From the NCBI GenBank assembly GCA_945897515.1, contig CAMDFO010000009.1:31405-95404 (forward strand): a stretch of 64,000 bases of DNA, written 5' to 3'. The position numbers were made by a program, and so were the translations under genes. Positions 24,874 through 40,406 of the stretch are shown in pieces; position 1 is the stretch's first letter, and each line of letters begins with the position of its first letter. The DNA comes from Rhodoplanes serenus. Its GTDB lineage: Bacteria > Pseudomonadota > Alphaproteobacteria > Rhizobiales > Xanthobacteraceae. The notes below the pieces were generated by a model that searched no databases, was not told where the DNA came from, and worked only from the letters and a program-made list of their open reading frames with translations.

Positions 24874-26874
24874 ATGAAACCCCAGGCGGCACCCCACCTC
24901 GGGGGCAGCATGAATGTTCGGGAATTAGCCGAAACATCCCCCGCCGATCCGACCGGACCGCGTTTCCTCATCGAGGATGTGTACCCCTGCGTTGATGGGG
25001 GCCGATTTCCGGTCAAACGCATTGCCGGGGAGCCTGTCGATGTCTGGGCCGACATCATGCGCGAAGGCCACGATGTGCTGGCCGCCGCCGTGCTGTGGCG
25101 GAAGGAAACCGCCGATCAATGGCAGCGGGTGCCACTGACGCTGCATTCCAACGACCGGTGGCAGGGACAATTCATCCCCGCAGAGCCGGGACGCTACGTC
25201 TTTGCGGTCGAGGCCTGGACCAACCGCTTCGCGACCTGGCGCCAGGAATTCCTGCTCAAGCAGAAAGCTGGACAGGACGTGACGCTGGAAGGTCGCGAGG
25301 GCCGCGAGCTTCTCAACGATATCAAGGGCGCGACGCAGGCCGAACGCTGGCTGCTCGATGGCGCGCGTAACGCCTTCGATCGTGACGGCAATGCTGATGT
25401 GCTGCTGACCGACGAGCTGGCCGCTGCGATGATGGCGAGCGAGCCGCGCGACGATATCTCGCTCAGCGCGCCGATCCCCCTGGTGATCGACCGGCCGCTG
25501 GCGCGGGCCGGCGCGTGGTACGAGATGATCCCGCGCAGCCAGGGCACTGTTCCCGGCAAGCACGGCACGTTCGACGATTGCATCGCCCGCATTCCGGAGA
25601 TCGCGGCACTCGGTTTCGACGTGGTGTACCTCACGCCGATCCATCCGATAGGCCGCACCAACCGCAAGGGCCGCAACAATTCGCTCAAAGCCGGGCCGGA
25701 CGATCCCGGCAGTCCTTATGCGATTGGCAGCGCCGAGGGCGGCCACGACGCCGTGCATCCCGAACTCGGCACGCTTGAGGACTTCCGCCGTTTTGTCCTG
25801 GCCTGCAAATCCCACGGCATCGATGTGGCGCTCGACTTCGCGATCCAGTGCTCGCCCGATCATCCGTGGCTGACCGAGCATCCCGAGTGGTTCAAGCGCC
25901 GCCCGGACGGGACGGTGCGCTACGCGGAAAATCCGCCGAAGAAATACGAGGACATCGTCAACCCGGATTTCTATTGCACCGACCGGATCGCGCTGTGGCA
26001 GGCGTTGCGCGACGTCGTGCTGTTCTGGGTGGGGCAGGGGGTGCGCATCTTCCGCGTCGATAACCCGCACACCAAGCCGCTGCCGTTCTGGGAGTGGCTG
26101 ATCCACGAGGTCCAGTTGCAGGAGCCCGGCGTCATCTTTCTTGCCGAAGCTTTCACGCGCCCGAAGGTCATGAAGGGTTTGGCCAAGCTCGGGTTCACCC
26201 AGTCGTATACGTATTTCACGTGGCGAACCCACAAGGCCGAAATCCAGGAGTATCTCAGTGAGATCACGCGCTATCCGGAGCGCGAATACTTCCGGCCGAA
26301 CTTCTTCGTCAGCACGCCCGATATCCTTCCGGTGCAACTGCAATCGGGCGCGCCGTGGATGTTCAAGTCCCGCGTCGCGCTCGCGGCGACGCTGTCCTCA
26401 ACCTACGGCATCTACAACGGCTTCGAGCTGCTCGAGCACGAGCCTGTTCCGGGTAAGGAGGAGTATCTCAACTCTGAGAAATACGAGCTGAAGGTCCGCG
26501 ATTGGAATAAGCCCGGCAACATCAAGGATTACATCGCGGCGCTCAATCGCATCCGGCGGGAGAATCCGGCGCTGTTGCAGACTGCGAACGTTCAATTCGC
26601 CCAGGTCGACGATCCGTCGGTCATCGGCTTCGTCAAGCATTCGACCGATGGCAAAAACGCAGTGGCGGTTGCGATTGCGCTCGCGCCGGACGGGCCGCGC
26701 CGGTTCTGGTTTCATTTCGGTGCGATGGAGATGGGGCCGGACGGCAAGCGCCAACCCATTCGATGGATCAAGAATCTGAAATCCGGCGAACGGCACATGG
26801 TCGAGTGGGGCGGGGTCCGGCTCACCATCAATCCGGGCGACGACCCAGCCCTCCTGTTCCATTGCACGACGTAA
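24874..26874 (+). CDS. glgE: Alpha-1,4-glucan:maltose-1-phosphate maltosyltransferase
   Basis: This 666-residue GH13_3 enzyme extends alpha-glucan with maltose from maltose-1-phosphate. Seen are the N-terminal beta domain (FLIEDVYPCVDGGRFPVKR), the family-specific YLTPIHPIGRTNRKGRNN, the nucleophile in RVDNPHTKP (about 396), the acid/base in FLAEAFTRP (about 425), and PPKKYEDIVNPDFY. ATG at 24874 follows AAGGA with 8-nt spacing; ATG at 24910 is an alternative. It is followed after 12 nt by treS/mak, the source of its maltose-1-phosphate. Confidence 0.95.
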   Translation: MKPQAAPHLGGSMNVRELAETSPADPTGPRFLIEDVYPCVDGGRFPVKRIAGEPVDVWADIMREGHDVLAAAVLWRKETADQWQRVPLTLHSNDRWQGQFIPAEPGRYVFAVEAWTNRFATWRQEFLLKQKAGQDVTLEGREGRELLNDIKGATQAERWLLDGARNAFDRDGNADVLLTDELAAAMMASEPRDDISLSAPIPLVIDRPLARAGAWYEMIPRSQGTVPGKHGTFDDCIARIPEIAALGFDVVYLTPIHPIGRTNRKGRNNSLKAGPDDPGSPYAIGSAEGGHDAVHPELGTLEDFRRFVLACKSHGIDVALDFAIQCSPDHPWLTEHPEWFKRRPDGTVRYAENPPKKYEDIVNPDFYCTDRIALWQALRDVVLFWVGQGVRIFRVDNPHTKPLPFWEWLIHEVQLQEPGVIFLAEAFTRPKVMKGLAKLGFTQSYTYFTWRTHKAEIQEYLSEITRYPEREYFRPNFFVSTPDILPVQLQSGAPWMFKSRVALAATLSSTYGIYNGFELLEHEPVPGKEEYLNSEKYELKVRDWNKPGNIKDYIAALNRIRRENPALLQTANVQFAQVDDPSVIGFVKHSTDGKNAVAVAIALAPDGPRRFWFHFGAMEMGPDGKRQPIRWIKNLKSGERHMVEWGGVRLTINPGDDPALLFHCTT

Positions 26875-26886
26875 AGGATCGCGGTC

Positions 26887-34403
<7,517 letters not shown>

Positions 34404-34407
<4 letters not shown>

Positions 34408-34568
34408 ATGCGCCAGCGCGCTTCGGGCCGGTCGTAACGGCCGATGGCGTGAGGTTTCGTCTGTGGGCGCCGGGGGCGCGCCTCGGTGGCTGCTGCCTGT
34501 CCGGCCGCGTTACGTCCGGTTTTGGCGTTCGCCCTTTTTCGCCGCCGCTCTTTTGGCAAACGGACTGA
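34404..34568 (+). pseudogene. treZ: Truncated treZ (malto-oligosyltrehalose trehalohydrolase remnant)
   Basis: The ATG overlaps the glgX stop (ATGA), as expected for the next operon gene. The first 25 codons read MNAPARFGPVVTADGVRFRL then WAPGA, which matches the start of the TreZ N-terminal module. After about codon 25 (near 34480) similarity is lost and a 54-codon frame ends at 34568 without any catalytic domain. The tail overlaps the 3' end of a small minus-strand gene. This looks like the stump left by a deletion that removed most of treZ and probably treY. Confidence 0.65.
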
Positions 34569-34698
34569 TCTCGGATTCAAGCCACTGCCGCGTATTGGTC
34601 AGCATCTTTTCCAGATCTTTCACAGGGACCCGTTCCTGATCCGACGAGACGAGCTGAATCGAGCTTTGTTGGGCGCGTTTGAGAACCTGGTTTTCCAT
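34510..34698 (-). CDS. Hypothetical small stress-promoter protein, 62 aa
   Basis: No family is recognised. The product starts MENQVLKRAQQSSIQLVSS, has an amphipathic middle (KDLEKMLTNTRQWLESEI) and a basic tail (KRAAAKKGERQNRT). ATG follows GGAGG. An exact EcfG promoter lies 27 nt upstream. The basic tail and stress promoter would suit a nucleoid- or RNA-associated role, but this is a guess. Confidence 0.72.
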   Translation of the reverse strand: MENQVLKRAQQSSIQLVSSDQERVPVKDLEKMLTNTRQWLESEISPFAKRAAAKKGERQNRT

Positions 34699-34724
34699 CG
34701 CCGCCTCCGCATCACCGCGGCGAT

Positions 34725-34749
34725 AACGCCGGCTCCGTGTTCCAGTTCC
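34725..34749 (-). promoter_or_regulatory. EcfG-type general stress promoter of the 62-aa gene
   Basis: On the minus strand GGAAC (34749-34745), 16 nt, CGTT (34728-34725) match the EcfG consensus exactly. The start codon at 34698 is 27 nt downstream. Confidence 0.72.
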
Positions 34750-34807
34750 GTCATTTGCGTGCAATAGAGAACGCAGGCGCTGCGGCACGGTCGCACCGCG
34801 GGACCGA

Positions 34808-35608
34808 TTATGTGTCGGCCGATTCCTGGGCGCGAACGGGCCCGGCTTCCCGCTCGGCGTGCCCGGGCCCCGTCAGCGCAACGCGGGGTTCATTGACGAT
34901 CCGCACATCGGCGATCACCGGGAGGTGGTCGGAGAGATGACGCGCCGCCGTATCGCTCCATCCGCGCACCAGGGTGTTGTGCGGGCGGCAATAAATCCGG
35001 TCGAGGCGCAGCATCGGGCAGATGGAGGGAAAGGTCCGGTGCCGCGTGAGCCCGGGCAGGGCGCCCGCCAGGACCTGACGCACCGAACCGGCCCAGAACC
35101 AGTCATTGAAGTCGCCCAGCACGACCGTGGTCATGGCGTCGCTGCCAGCCAGATCGAGCAGGGCCTTGGCCTGGTTGCGCCGTTCGCCGACGCTCAGCCC
35201 AAGATGGGTCGCGATCACCCGCAGCGGCCCCAACGGCGTATCGATCTCGGCCCGGATGGCCCGGCGGGGCTCCCGCTCCCGATAGGAGATATCGAAAACC
35301 TCGCAGGCCGCCAGTGGCCAGCGGCTGATCAGCACCTGACCGTATTCGCCGTCGGTGGTGGTGATGGACTTGGCGCCGATGCCGTGGCGGCCGAGCGCCT
35401 CCTGGAGCACGACAAACGGATTGTCCGCCCCGGTCCCGGGCCGGCGCGAGTCGATTTCCTGCAGCGCCACGATATCCGGCTCGTGGCGCTGAATCAGTGC
35501 CACCACCCGTGCGAGATCGAAGCGGCGATTGCGGCCGACCGCGCCGTGGATATTCCAGGTCATGCAGCGGACCGTGGATCGAGGCTCGGGGCTCGGCTCC
35601 TGATTCAA
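34808..35608 (-). CDS. Endonuclease/exonuclease/phosphatase family protein
   Basis: This 266-residue metal-dependent phosphoesterase of the EEP fold has all main motifs: TWNIHGAVG, IVALQEIDSRRPG, VIATHLGLSVGER, VVLGDFNDW and a closing HLSDHLPVIADV. It has no signal peptide. TTG at 35608 overlaps the stop of the phospholipase D-like gene (TTGA); ATG at 35563 lies inside the first motif region and would be a tight start. This pairing with a PLD-VTT protein recurs in proteobacteria and suggests linked work on phospholipid or nucleic acid substrates (inference). Confidence 0.85.
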   Translation of the reverse strand: MNQEPSPEPRSTVRCMTWNIHGAVGRNRRFDLARVVALIQRHEPDIVALQEIDSRRPGTGADNPFVVLQEALGRHGIGAKSITTTDGEYGQVLISRWPLAACEVFDISYREREPRRAIRAEIDTPLGPLRVIATHLGLSVGERRNQAKALLDLAGSDAMTTVVLGDFNDWFWAGSVRQVLAGALPGLTRHRTFPSICPMLRLDRIYCRPHNTLVRGWSDTAARHLSDHLPVIADVRIVNEPRVALTGPGHAEREAGPVRAQESADT

Positions 35609-37749
35609 GAGGTCCTGCTTCGCAGCTTGGTCGCCATCGCCTGGATGGCGAACGAAATGCCGATCCATACGGCCACCGCGAGCGCGAGCAGGGCCACGTC
35701 GGCGGCGGATGGATTGCTCAGCAGGTTCACGATCTGGCTTCCTAGCGCCGTTATCACGATCATCCCCGGCAGCAACCCGATCACCGTGCCGACGAGGTAG
35801 TCGGACAGCTTGATCGCGCTCGCGCCGGCCACCAGATTGACCACGGTAAACGGCGCCACCGGCACCAGCCGGATCACCGCCACGGCCACGACGCCCTGGC
35901 GCGCGATCGCCTCCCGCACCCGGTCGAGCCTGCGGCCAAGCAGCGCCCGCAAGGCGTCCTGTCCCCACCATGCGCCAATCAGATAGGTGACCAGCGCGCT
36001 CGCAAGCGCGCCTACGAGCGCGTAGGCAAAGCCCGGCCAGCCGCCAAACGTCACAGTCGTGGCGATGATGAGAATGAGCACCGGGAATGCCAGCAGTCCG
36101 CCGAGAACGAACGCGCCGAGCACGAGGATCGGAGCCCAAGGCTCGTCAGCGACGCTCGCAAGCTGCCCGCGTACGGCATGCAGGCTCGCATAGCCCGCGA
36201 GCGGCGTGTAATGCCAGGCGAGCGTCAGCGCGACCGCCAGCAGCATCAGGCCGGCAATAGCCAGCGGCGCGCGCTGCAATCCCATTCGCCGCCACAGGCC
36301 ACGCCACAACGAAGATAATTCCAGTGGTCGTTTGGGGTCGGCAAGGTCTTCAAGGTATCCCGCAAGGGCTCCGCGATCCGGCTTGCCGTCGTCGACCGAG
36401 CGCAAGCGATGGCCGTTCGCACCCAACGTATCGGCGACGGCAAGCAGCGAGCCGGTGCGTTGCAACGCGTCGGCGACTTGTTCCGCCCTGACGCCGCAAT
36501 GCTCGCCCAGCAAACGGTTGCGCACCGCGACGATGGCGTCGCGCTCCGTCTGATTTTTGGCTTCCACCACCAGGTCGCACTCGGTGTCGGCGCCCATCGA
36601 GCGGTTGTTGATGTTGGCCGATCCGACCCGCAATAGGCGGTCGTCGACCACCATCACCTTGGAGTGGATCATGGTCTGGATCTTGCGGTCGCCACCATCG
36701 ACCTCCGGATAGACCACGCGGATGCGGTTCTTGTTCCGTCTGCGAAGCAGCTTGAGAAACCGGATGCGTCCGTTGCGCATGGTGTGGGATTCGACCCACG
36801 ACTCATGGGCGTGCGGCGCAACGATCAGGAGCTCAAGCTTGGGATTTTGCCGCAGGCGCCGCGCCAGGCGCGTGGCGACTGCGGTCACCGTCAAATACTG
36901 GTTCTCGATGTAGATCGTGCGGTCGGCCGCGTCGATCGCATCCAGGAATAGCGCCTCGACCTCGCGAACCTCGGTTTGCCCTTCGCAGGCCGGCTGGGTG
37001 CGTGCGATTCCGATGTCGACCTCGGTGAAGTCGGGGATGGCGCTGTCGGGCCAAGGATCGTGGGACGCATCATAGGACGTGTCGTTCGCCGGATCGCGTG
37101 CGGGGCGGTCCGGGGATTGTTCGCCTTCATACGCGCACGACCAGCGTTCGCGGGCGATTTCGGAGAGCGACAGCGCCGGTTCGCCGTCCACCACCATCTG
37201 AATGTCATGAAACGGCGGATAGTCCTCGCCGGCAGGATCCACCCGCATGCTGTTCGCGGCGGAATGATCGGAGGTGTCCCAGCGCCGGATGGTGAGATCG
37301 AGGCCGCCGGAGAACGCCACCGCATCGTCCACCACGATGATCTTCTGGTGCTGTGAGCAGCCGAACGGCACGGTGTTGTCCAGGCACAGGGTGATCTGAT
37401 CCGGTGTGCTCCATTGCAGCGACAGCCGCGGCGAGAACTCGCGCTCGTTGGTGTAGAGGATGGAATAATCCCAGAGCAGCAGCTTGATCCGCAGCTCGGG
37501 ACGCCGGCGCACCAGTTCGCAGAGAAAATCCGATAGCAGCGCCGGATAGCCGTCGTCCGGCTCGTGTTCGCCGATCAGGCGGGTCCGGCTGTCGATGTCC
37601 CAGCCCAGCACGAAGATGCTGTGCCGGGCCTGGATGAAGGATTCCCGGACCGCACGGAAAAACGCCGCGCCGTCGCTGAGCACCGCGGCGCGGTGGGCGC
37701 GCTCGATACGCCAGACGTTGCGGTTGGGGCGGAGAATATCCGAAGGCAT
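35605..37749 (-). CDS. Phospholipase D-like protein fused to a VTT (DedA/SNARE-associated) membrane domain
   Basis: This 714-residue fusion has two catalytic HKD motifs, HQKIIVVDD (about 133) and HSKVMVVDD (about 360), in an N-terminal phospholipase D/cardiolipin synthase domain. From about residue 485 it has six or so TM helices of the VTT family, with GGWPGFAYALVGALASA and RLVPVAPFTVVNLVAGAS. It probably acts on phospholipid head groups at the inner membrane while the VTT part moves or scrambles lipid (family inference). ATG at 37749 begins MPSDILRPNRNVW. Confidence 0.92.
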   Translation of the reverse strand: MPSDILRPNRNVWRIERAHRAAVLSDGAAFFRAVRESFIQARHSIFVLGWDIDSRTRLIGEHEPDDGYPALLSDFLCELVRRRPELRIKLLLWDYSILYTNEREFSPRLSLQWSTPDQITLCLDNTVPFGCSQHQKIIVVDDAVAFSGGLDLTIRRWDTSDHSAANSMRVDPAGEDYPPFHDIQMVVDGEPALSLSEIARERWSCAYEGEQSPDRPARDPANDTSYDASHDPWPDSAIPDFTEVDIGIARTQPACEGQTEVREVEALFLDAIDAADRTIYIENQYLTVTAVATRLARRLRQNPKLELLIVAPHAHESWVESHTMRNGRIRFLKLLRRRNKNRIRVVYPEVDGGDRKIQTMIHSKVMVVDDRLLRVGSANINNRSMGADTECDLVVEAKNQTERDAIVAVRNRLLGEHCGVRAEQVADALQRTGSLLAVADTLGANGHRLRSVDDGKPDRGALAGYLEDLADPKRPLELSSLWRGLWRRMGLQRAPLAIAGLMLLAVALTLAWHYTPLAGYASLHAVRGQLASVADEPWAPILVLGAFVLGGLLAFPVLILIIATTVTFGGWPGFAYALVGALASALVTYLIGAWWGQDALRALLGRRLDRVREAIARQGVVAVAVIRLVPVAPFTVVNLVAGASAIKLSDYLVGTVIGLLPGMIVITALGSQIVNLLSNPSAADVALLALAVAVWIGISFAIQAMATKLRSRTS

Positions 37750-37916
37750 TGCTATCTAACGACCGAGGCGCGAAATGGTTGTCCAAATAAAAAAATGTCG
37801 CACCGGCAATGACTTAAACTAGGCTCACCCGCCGGACGTCCCCAGTTCAGAAAAATGTGATGGCCACGCCTTCGCGGCTTCGGCTAGACCCCGGAACGCA
37901 GCAACAAGGAGCCCCC

Positions 37917-38312
37917 GTGCGCATCGAACAGACCGCTTCTCGCCTTTCGCCCCACATCCTCAGCGCGTTGCGCATCATGTCGGCGCTGCTGCTGCTCCAG
38001 CACGGACTGTCGAAGTTCTTCGCGTTCCCGGCGGCGATGAACCGGCCGGCGCTGTTTTCGCTGTTCTGGTTCGCGGGCGCGCTCGAGCTGGTGTTCGGCA
38101 CGCTGCTGCTGGTCGGCCTGTGGACGCGGCTCGCGGCATTCATCCTGTCCGGCGAACTGGCGTTCGCCTATTTCCTGGGGCACGCCCACCGCGGCTTCTA
38201 TCCGTTGACCAACGGCGGCGAGGCGGCGGTGCTGTTCTGCTTCGTGTTCCTCTACATCGCCTTCGCCGGCGGCGGGCCGTGGAGCATCGACGCGATCCGG
38301 GGCAGGCGCTAG
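37917..38312 (+). CDS. DoxX family membrane protein
   Basis: This 131-residue protein has four TM helices and the DoxX pattern LRIMSALLLLQHGLSKFFAFP, LFWFAGALELVFGTLL, and an aromatic ending. It is a second DoxX gene in the window, only distantly like the one at 11431. GTG at 37917 behind AAGGAG is the best start; an ATG at 37857 has no ribosome-binding site. Confidence 0.88.
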   Translation: MRIEQTASRLSPHILSALRIMSALLLLQHGLSKFFAFPAAMNRPALFSLFWFAGALELVFGTLLLVGLWTRLAAFILSGELAFAYFLGHAHRGFYPLTNGGEAAVLFCFVFLYIAFAGGGPWSIDAIRGRR

Positions 38313-38445
38313 AGCGGGGGGCCGGGTGCGTCCGGCGCCGTACACCCTACGAAAGACCTAGAGGGACGCCGCGCGCGCGCCTAGGGCGCCACACCGGCGC
38401 GGGATAGGCTGGCCTCGGGGATGCGACGACCGGAGGACGACTGTC

Positions 38446-38628
38446 ATGCAGGACACTGGGCCTGAGAAGCAAGAGAAGCTGACGCACTGGGTGATCGCCG
38501 CATTCGCGGTCGTCATGATCGTCCTGGGGACGTTTATGAGCTACGGCGGCTTCCAGTTTCATTCTTCCGACGTGGAGCTCAGCGCGCGTTCGCGCGCCGC
38601 CGACACGCCGGCTGAAACCGGCAAATAG
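38446..38628 (+). CDS. Small single-TM protein, 60 aa
   Basis: It has one TM helix (about 14-33, WVIAAFAVVMIVLGTFM) between charged ends (QDTGPEKQEK; ELSARSRAADTPAETGK). ATG follows GGAGGA. No family is recognised. It is one of several tiny genes clustered between 38.4 and 40.2 kb. Confidence 0.65.
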   Translation: MQDTGPEKQEKLTHWVIAAFAVVMIVLGTFMSYGGFQFHSSDVELSARSRAADTPAETGK

Positions 38629-38691
38629 ATATCCGGCGTTTGCAGCACGCAGGGCGCTGCCGTTGCGGCGCCCTGCCGGTGCCGCGCGCCG

Positions 38692-38901
38692 TCACGCGGC
38701 GCGGCTGCTGCGCCATGCCGGAAAGCAGACCAGCGACTCGAACTGGTAATCGCAGGCCTCGCAGCTCCAGAGATGGCGGACGCGGCGGTCGTCGAGATAT
38801 TCGCTCCACTCCGGCGCGAACAGCGTCTTGCCGCATTGCGCGCAGGGTAGTACCGGGCGGGACTGGGCGGCGGCGGGGGAATTTTTGGAACGCAGCTCCA
38901 T
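38692..38901 (-). CDS. Small zinc-ribbon-like protein, 69 aa
   Basis: Two CxxC pairs (LPCAQCGKTLF and WSCEACDYQF) about 26 residues apart indicate a zinc ribbon. An acidic segment (EWSEYLDDRRVRH) lies between them. It starts at ATG 38901 after GGGAG. It is typical of unnamed small rhizobial proteins; binding of nucleic acid or protein is possible. Confidence 0.68.
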   Translation of the reverse strand: MELRSKNSPAAAQSRPVLPCAQCGKTLFAPEWSEYLDDRRVRHLWSCEACDYQFESLVCFPAWRSSRAA

Positions 38902-39114
38902 GACGCTTGCTCCCTGTTGCTCCTGCCCCCGTTCCCCTTGCCGGTGTCCCCCAAACTCGTGACCGCATCGTGACGCGCCTTGGCGCGGTTTTGAAGCAGT
39001 GGCGCTGACGTATTTCCGCGAAGAATCACGGAATAGGAATCGGTCCGGACGGACTCGAATCCGGTTTAATTGCAAGAATTGAACTTTGGTGGGATTCGCG
39101 TGCAGGCTGCATGC

Positions 39115-39318
39115 ATGGCGCGGTCGACGATTCGCAGGACACGGTTGCGAAATCCGAAGCGGGAATCGGATGTCTGGCTTGCGCGCGCGGCGCGGGCCCG
39201 CCACATCGCCACCATGCTGTCGAAGGCTGACGCCGCGATTGCGCTCGCCCATGCGGCCGAATGCGAGGCGGAGGCGATGCGGCTGCTGGACCAGAAGCAG
39301 CCGCAGATCGCGGCCTAG
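39115..39318 (+). CDS. Hypothetical protein, helical, 67 aa
   Basis: No family is recognised. The N-terminus is basic (ARSTIRRTRLRNPKR), followed by an Ala/Glu-rich helix (TMLSKADAAIALAHAAECEA). Third codon positions are strongly G/C, as in neighbouring genes, which supports coding. The start is uncertain: GTG at 39100 is an alternative. Confidence 0.5.
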   Translation: MARSTIRRTRLRNPKRESDVWLARAARARHIATMLSKADAAIALAHAAECEAEAMRLLDQKQPQIAA

Positions 39319-39368
39319 CGCGACTCAACGGACAGCCACGTTCGCTACGGCGCCCGGGTTGCCGCCGG

Positions 39369-39518
39369 CTATTTCTTCTCGATCGAGACCCCGCCCGGGC
39401 CAAGGTTGATCTGCACGCCGTCCGGCTTCTTGCGGTCCTGATAGACCTGATAGCCGAGCACGGCGACCACGACCACGAGCGCACCCACGGCCATGTAGAT
39501 GATGTTGCTGCGATGCAC
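39369..39518 (-). CDS. Small single-TM protein under a stress promoter, 49 aa
   Basis: It has one TM helix (about 6-25, IIYMAVGALVVVVAVLGYQ) then a short polar domain with DRKKPDGVQINLGPGGVSIEKK-like character (G-rich turn). The start is GTG at 39518 behind a G-rich stretch (GGGGGGA). An exact EcfG promoter lies 37 nt upstream. Similar short proteins are, from memory, common in Bradyrhizobium; function unknown. Confidence 0.72.
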   Translation of the reverse strand: MHRSNIIYMAVGALVVVVAVLGYQVYQDRKKPDGVQINLGPGGVSIEKK

Positions 39519-39554
39519 GTCGATCCCCCCGGTGGCGCATATTGCGCGAAGCCC

Positions 39555-39579
39555 AACGGGGACCGGGGTATTAAGTTCC
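39555..39579 (-). promoter_or_regulatory. EcfG-type general stress promoter of the 49-aa gene
   Basis: On the minus strand GGAAC (39579-39575), 16 nt, CGTT (39558-39555) match the EcfG consensus exactly. The GTG start at 39518 is 37 nt downstream. Confidence 0.72.
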
Positions 39580-39669
39580 CTGGACGGCGGCCGCGCCCTT
39601 TGGCCGGGCCGCCCGGCTGAATTATACTGCGGCGAGTGCCACGGCATCGGGCGTAAGAGCGCAGCACCC

Positions 39670-39993
39670 ATGGCGACCAAATCCATGGCGACCAAGACCG
39701 TCGAGAAACCGCGCACCAAGGCCAAGCCGAAGGTCCAGCGGCCGCCGCTCTACAAGGTCATCCTGCTCAACGACGACTTCACGCCGCGCGAGTTCGTCGT
39801 GCAGGTGCTCAAAGCCGTGTTCCGGATGAACGAGGACGAGGCGCACCGGGTGATGATGACGGCGCACCGGCGCGGCGCCTGCGTGATCGCGGTGTTCACC
39901 CGCGACGTCGCCGAGACCAAGGCGAAGGAGGCGACCGAGCTTGGAAAGAGCCAGGGCTATCCGCTGTTCTTCACGACGGAGCCGGAGGAGTAG
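39670..39993 (+). CDS. clpS: ATP-dependent Clp protease adaptor ClpS
   Basis: This 107-residue adaptor delivers N-degron substrates to ClpAP. The core is clear: YKVILLNDDFTPREFVVQVL (Asn-Asp-Asp of the N-degron pocket), MTAHRRGACVIAVFTRDVAE and a C-terminal EAT..GYPLFFTTEPEE. The N-terminal extension is basic. ATG at 39670 is chosen; ATG at 39685 is possible. clpA is not adjacent in this window. Confidence 0.95.
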   Translation: MATKSMATKTVEKPRTKAKPKVQRPPLYKVILLNDDFTPREFVVQVLKAVFRMNEDEAHRVMMTAHRRGACVIAVFTRDVAETKAKEATELGKSQGYPLFFTTEPEE

Positions 39994-40064
39994 GGCGGCG
40001 GCCTGTGGCCTGCGCTTGCCCGATCCACTTCGCTTCGACCGGGCGGCCGGAGCGGCAGGTTGAA

Positions 40065-40093
40065 GGCTCGGGCGAAAGTGTTCCGCCCGAGCC
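40065..40093. terminator. Hairpin between clpS and the Lys/Ala microprotein gene
   Basis: A 10-bp stem (40065-40074 with 40084-40093) with a 9-nt loop lies in the convergent gap. It follows the clpS stop by 72 nt and the microprotein stop by 7 nt. There is no long T run; it could serve either gene. Confidence 0.5.
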
Positions 40094-40099
40094 GACGAA

Positions 40100-40150
40100 C
40101 TACTTCTTCTTCCGCTTCGCCTTCTTGGCCTTCTTGGCTTTCTTAGCCAT
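40100..40150 (-). CDS. 16-residue Lys/Ala microprotein
   Basis: The frame MAKKAKKAKKAKRKKK ends in TAG. It is 17 codons long with a well-placed GAGG 6 nt before the ATG and a stem-loop 7 nt after the stop. The repeat resembles the AKK tails of histone H1-like bacterial proteins, so the peptide should be strongly cationic and could bind nucleic acid or acidic membranes. It converges on clpS. It is too short for homology-based proof. Confidence 0.5.
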   Translation of the reverse strand: MAKKAKKAKKAKRKKK

Positions 40151-40406
40151 AGGGTGCCTCTTTCAGTTAGTGTTGAACAACGCCACTGAGACGCGGAGGG
40201 CGGACCTGCGCCTCGCATTGCGACTGTTCAATGATTCGGGCGGCGTTGTCTTGCGATATGCACAGAAAAGAACCAGGTCCGCCGCTTTTGCGACGAGACG
40301 TGATTCGGCCCGGGTCCCGGTCATCACATGGGCGAAGCGCGGTCCCAGCTTGGACGGGTGTCAGGAAACGAGGACGATCGCTGCCTGTCGCTACGGGGCA
40401 TCCGAG

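Noticed and set aside
37750..37785. EcfG promoter for the phospholipase D-like gene
   Set aside because: CGTT and a 16-nt spacer are present on the minus strand, but the -35 reads ACAAC rather than GGAAC.
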